DNA of 54,142 bases from NCBI GenBank assembly GCA_017464025.1, contig JAFUEI010000048.1, positions 1 through 54,142 of the forward strand, in the 5' to 3' direction. Position numbers and translations under genes: made by a program. Positions 51,495-54,142 of the stretch are shown here, piece by piece. The notes under the pieces are model-generated. The model saw only the letters and a program-made list of their open reading frames with translations, made no database searches and was not told the DNA's origin. This DNA is from Paludibacteraceae bacterium (GTDB lineage Bacteria; Bacteroidota; Bacteroidia; Bacteroidales; Paludibacteraceae). Position 1 is the first letter of the stretch. Every line of letters starts with the position of its first letter.

Positions 51495-51941
51495 ATGGAA
51501 CTTAACAATTTGACACCGGCAGCAGGATCTGTCAAGACAGCGAAACGCATCGGTCGAGGTGCAGGTTCGGGTCTCGGGGGAACTTCTACGCGCGGTCACA
51601 AAGGCGCCAAGTCGCGTTCGGGCTATTCCAAGAAAATCGGCTTCGAAGGCGGTCAGATGCCTATCCAGCGCCGTCTGCCCAAGTACGGATTCAAAAACAT
51701 CAACCGTGTGGAGTACAAGGCCATCAACATCGCCACTCTTCAGGCTCTCGCCGATGCGCAGAAACTCGAGAAGATTGGCATACAGGAACTTATCAATGCT
51801 GGCTTCATCCACAAGTCGATGCTCGTCAAGATTCTTGGCAACGGACAACTTACCGCTAAACTGACAGTAGAAGCCAACGCTTTCTCCAAATCGGCGGAAG
51901 AAGCTATCACGGCCGCTGGCGGAACTGTCGTAAAACTCTAA
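51495..51941 (+). CDS. rplO: Ribosomal protein L15
   Basis: 148 residues (MELNNLTPAAGSVKTAKRIG). Late-assembly 50S protein with a long basic extension (RGAGSGLGGTSTRGHKGAKSR) that reaches into the subunit. Followed by secY after 6 bp. Confidence 0.98.
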   Translation: MELNNLTPAAGSVKTAKRIGRGAGSGLGGTSTRGHKGAKSRSGYSKKIGFEGGQMPIQRRLPKYGFKNINRVEYKAINIATLQALADAQKLEKIGIQELINAGFIHKSMLVKILGNGQLTAKLTVEANAFSKSAEEAITAAGGTVVKL

Positions 51942-51947
51942 ACAACA

Positions 51948-53294
51948 ATGAAGAAATTCATCGAAACAATCAAAAATATCTGGAAGATTGAAGATCTCCG
52001 CAACCGGCTGCTCACGACCCTTCTGTTCGTGCTTATCTATCGTTTCGGATCCTTCGTCATTCTCCCCGGTATTGATCCTACTGCCTTGACTGCACTCCGT
52101 GCCCAGACGCGCGGAGGCTTGATGGCCCTGTTGGATATGTTCTCTGGTGGCGCGTTCTCCAACGCCTCCATCTTTGCACTCGGTATCATGCCCTACATCT
52201 CGGCAAGTATCGTCATCCAGCTCCTCACCATCGCTGTGCCCTACTTCCAGAAGATGAGCCGCGAAGGCGAGAGCGGACGTATGAAGATGAACCAGATTAC
52301 ACGCTACCTCACGGTCGCCATCCTTCTGTTCCAGGGGCCCAGCTATCTGGTCAACCTCTCCGTGCAGATGGCTCAGGCAGGAACTTCGCTCGCAATCGGA
52401 TTCAACTGGTTCACTATCTCATCCACCATCCTCCTCTGCGCAGGATCCATGTTCGTCATGTGGCTCGGTGAGCGCATTACCGACAAGGGGGTCGGAAACG
52501 GCATTTCCTTCATCATCCTTATCGGTATTATCGCACGCTTCCCCGGCGCTGTCGTACAGGAGTTCTCCTCGCGCCTCAACGAGGCCGGCGGCGGACTGAT
52601 TGTGTTCCTGCTCGAAATCATCCTGCTTCTGGTGGTCTTTGCTGCCGCTATCGCTCTTGTACAGGGTACACGCAAAATCCCCGTACAGTACGCTAAGCGG
52701 ATTATAGGTAACAAGCAGTATGGCGGCGTGCGGCAGTATATTCCCCTCAAGGTCAATGCTGCCAATGTGATGCCTATCATCTTCGCACAGGCCATCATGT
52801 TCATTCCTATCAGCATCGTCGGATTCTCCGCTTCTGAAAGTGCAGGGGCTTTCACCCGCGCTTTCATGGACAACACCGGATTCTGGTACAACCTCGTGTT
52901 CGCACTCCTTATCATCCTGTTCACCTACTTCTACACTGCCATTATCATCAACCCCACCCAGATGGCTGAGGACCTCAAACGCAATAATGGCTTCATCCCC
53001 GGCGTCAAACCCGGCAAGAAGACGGCTGAATACATTGATACCATCATGTCGCGCATCACGCTGCCCGGAAGTATCTTCCTCGCACTCGTGGCTATCCTCC
53101 CCGCTTTCGCCCGCATCGCTGGCGTCAGCCAAGGATTCGCGCAGTTCTTCGGCGGCACCTCGCTGCTGATTATGGTCGGAGTGATTCTGGACACGCTCCA
53201 GCAGATTGAGAGCCACCTGCTGATGCGCCACTACGACGGATTCTTCGAGTCCGGCATGCGCATCAAAGGACGCTCAGGTGCAATGGCATATTGA
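51948..53294 (+). CDS. secY: Preprotein translocase subunit SecY
   Basis: 448 residues with ten predicted membrane helices. Channel of the Sec translocon. Plug-region and pore features near YRFGSFVILPGIDP and GGAFSNASIFALGIMPYISASI, the cytoplasmic loop RKIPVQYAKRIIGNKQYGG and the helix-10 end MRIKGRSGAMAY are present. Confidence 0.97.
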   Translation: MKKFIETIKNIWKIEDLRNRLLTTLLFVLIYRFGSFVILPGIDPTALTALRAQTRGGLMALLDMFSGGAFSNASIFALGIMPYISASIVIQLLTIAVPYFQKMSREGESGRMKMNQITRYLTVAILLFQGPSYLVNLSVQMAQAGTSLAIGFNWFTISSTILLCAGSMFVMWLGERITDKGVGNGISFIILIGIIARFPGAVVQEFSSRLNEAGGGLIVFLLEIILLLVVFAAAIALVQGTRKIPVQYAKRIIGNKQYGGVRQYIPLKVNAANVMPIIFAQAIMFIPISIVGFSASESAGAFTRAFMDNTGFWYNLVFALLIILFTYFYTAIIINPTQMAEDLKRNNGFIPGVKPGKKTAEYIDTIMSRITLPGSIFLALVAILPAFARIAGVSQGFAQFFGGTSLLIMVGVILDTLQQIESHLLMRHYDGFFESGMRIKGRSGAMAY

Positions 53295-53306
53295 TTTCTT
53301 GTTACG

Positions 53307-54092
53307 ATGATCTTTCTCAAAACAGACGAGGAAATTGAGCTGATGCGTGAAAGCAACCTCATCCTGGGCAAGGCCTTGGCAGAAGTCGCCAAGGCCATTG
53401 CCCCGGGAGTCACTACCGCACAGCTCGACAGGATTGCCGAGGAGTTTATCCGCGACAACGGAGCCATCCCCTCCTGCAAAGGATATGAAGGCTATCCTGC
53501 CACCCTCTGCACCTCTGTCAACGAACAGGTGGTGCACGGTATTCCCTCTGATAAAGTGGTGCTGCGCGACGGCGACATTATCTCCGTGGATACCTGCGTT
53601 CTCAAGAACGGATTCCATGGCGATTCGGCCTACACCTTCCCCGTCGGGGAAGTGACCCCGGAGGTGATGCAGCTGCTCCGCACTACCAAAGAGTGCCTCA
53701 TGCTCGGTATCAGCCAGGCCGCTACAGGACGGCGTATCGGAGATATCGGAGCCACCATACAAAACCATGCCGAGAAGGCTGGCTATCAGGTGGTACGCGA
53801 GTTTATCGGACATGGCATCGGACGCGACATGCACGAAGACCCCGAAGTCCCCAACTACGGGCGCAGAGGCAACGGCATCGTCCTCAAGTCCGGAATGGTC
53901 ATTGCCATCGAACCTATGGTCATGTCCGGACGACGCAACGTCATCATCGAGAACGACGGTTGGACCGCAAGGGCGGCCGACCGCAAACCGGCTGCACACT
54001 ACGAACTCTCTGTCGCAGTGCGCAATGGCAAAGCCGACGTCCTCTCCACGTTCGACTATATCAAAGAGGTACTCGGAGACAGATTCATCTGA
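53307..54092 (+). CDS. map: Methionine aminopeptidase, type I
   Basis: 261 residues. Removes the initiator methionine. Five metal ligands visible: Asp in SVDTCVLKNGFHGDSAYTF (two), His in GHGIGRDMHEDPEVPN, Glu in AIEPMVM and Glu in IENDGWTA. No zinc-finger extension. Lies 12 bp behind secY. Confidence 0.97.
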   Translation: MIFLKTDEEIELMRESNLILGKALAEVAKAIAPGVTTAQLDRIAEEFIRDNGAIPSCKGYEGYPATLCTSVNEQVVHGIPSDKVVLRDGDIISVDTCVLKNGFHGDSAYTFPVGEVTPEVMQLLRTTKECLMLGISQAATGRRIGDIGATIQNHAEKAGYQVVREFIGHGIGRDMHEDPEVPNYGRRGNGIVLKSGMVIAIEPMVMSGRRNVIIENDGWTARAADRKPAAHYELSVAVRNGKADVLSTFDYIKEVLGDRFI

Positions 54093-54117
54093 CCCTAACG
54101 TCTAACAATTGATTGAT

Positions 54118-54142
54118 ATGGCAAAGCAGACAGCAATTGAAA
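54118..54142 (+). CDS. infA: Translation initiation factor IF-1 (5' end only)
   Basis: Only the first eight codons are inside the window: MAKQTAIE. The sequence and the position behind map match infA in the Bacteroidetes spc cluster. Partial at the window end. Confidence 0.8.

Overview
The window is chromosomal DNA from a member of the order Bacteroidales, most likely a Prevotellaceae-type organism. Evidence: almost every recognisable promoter has the Bacteroidetes form TTTG/CTTG-N19-20-TAnnTTTG; Shine-Dalgarno sequences are nearly absent; the tmRNA tag ends in NNYALAA; and there are lineage genes such as a Mpi-type master invertase, DUF4290, a BspA-like leucine-rich protein with a C-terminal tail typical of Prevotella secreted proteins, and an EF-G2 paralogue. 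Base composition is fairly GC-rich. The exact genus cannot be fixed from the sequence alone.

Layout. 1-1.2 kb: a two-copy 148-bp structured tandem repeat, tRNA-Gly(GCC) and a serine invertase. 1.3-3.4 kb: asd and a CPBP membrane protease. 3.4-4.3 kb: a gene-free stretch holding a 207-bp MITE-like palindromic element. 4.3-7.6 kb: a small leucine-rich secreted protein, then panD-tgt-lptF/G. 7.6-10.1 kb, minus strand: udk, a lytic transglycosylase and a two-gene chromate-type transporter. 10.2-16.4 kb: rsfS-ftsH-M16 peptidase-DUF3298 lipoprotein. 16.5-18.8 kb: ssb, a secreted endonuclease/phosphatase-fold protein and DUF4290. 19-22 kb: the GTPase-defective-looking EF-G2 and a tRNA-Leu(UAA) gene split by a group I intron that carries an HNH nuclease domain. 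22-28.7 kb: a metal-type TonB receptor/HMA pair, a PcrA/UvrD helicase with a collagen-like linker, and PepD. 28.9-31.4 kb: a membrane TPR regulator and a lipoprotein. 31.4-35.3 kb: C69 dipeptidase, an orphan 5'-nucleotidase domain and a MATE pump. 35.3-38.7 kb: a retropepsin-like protein between two identical copies of the ssrA promoter, ssrA (tmRNA) itself, an M23/LysM peptidase and a U32 (TrhP-like) protein. 39.0-54.1 kb: the continuous str-S10-spc ribosomal protein cluster from rpsL to infA (truncated by the window end).

How the parts relate. The last third is translation machinery; the window also carries tmRNA, the ribosome silencing factor RsfS, tRNA-modifying Tgt and TrhP-like enzymes and EF-G2, so translation is a recurring theme. 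The most notable observations are the group I intron in tRNA-Leu with an HNH domain that lacks a start codon; an in-frame TAA at codon 79 of the essential fusA gene; strong Shine-Dalgarno sites at only three ribosomal protein genes; structured RNA-like spacers inside the ribosomal operon; and the duplicated ssrA promoter flanking a retropepsin-like gene.
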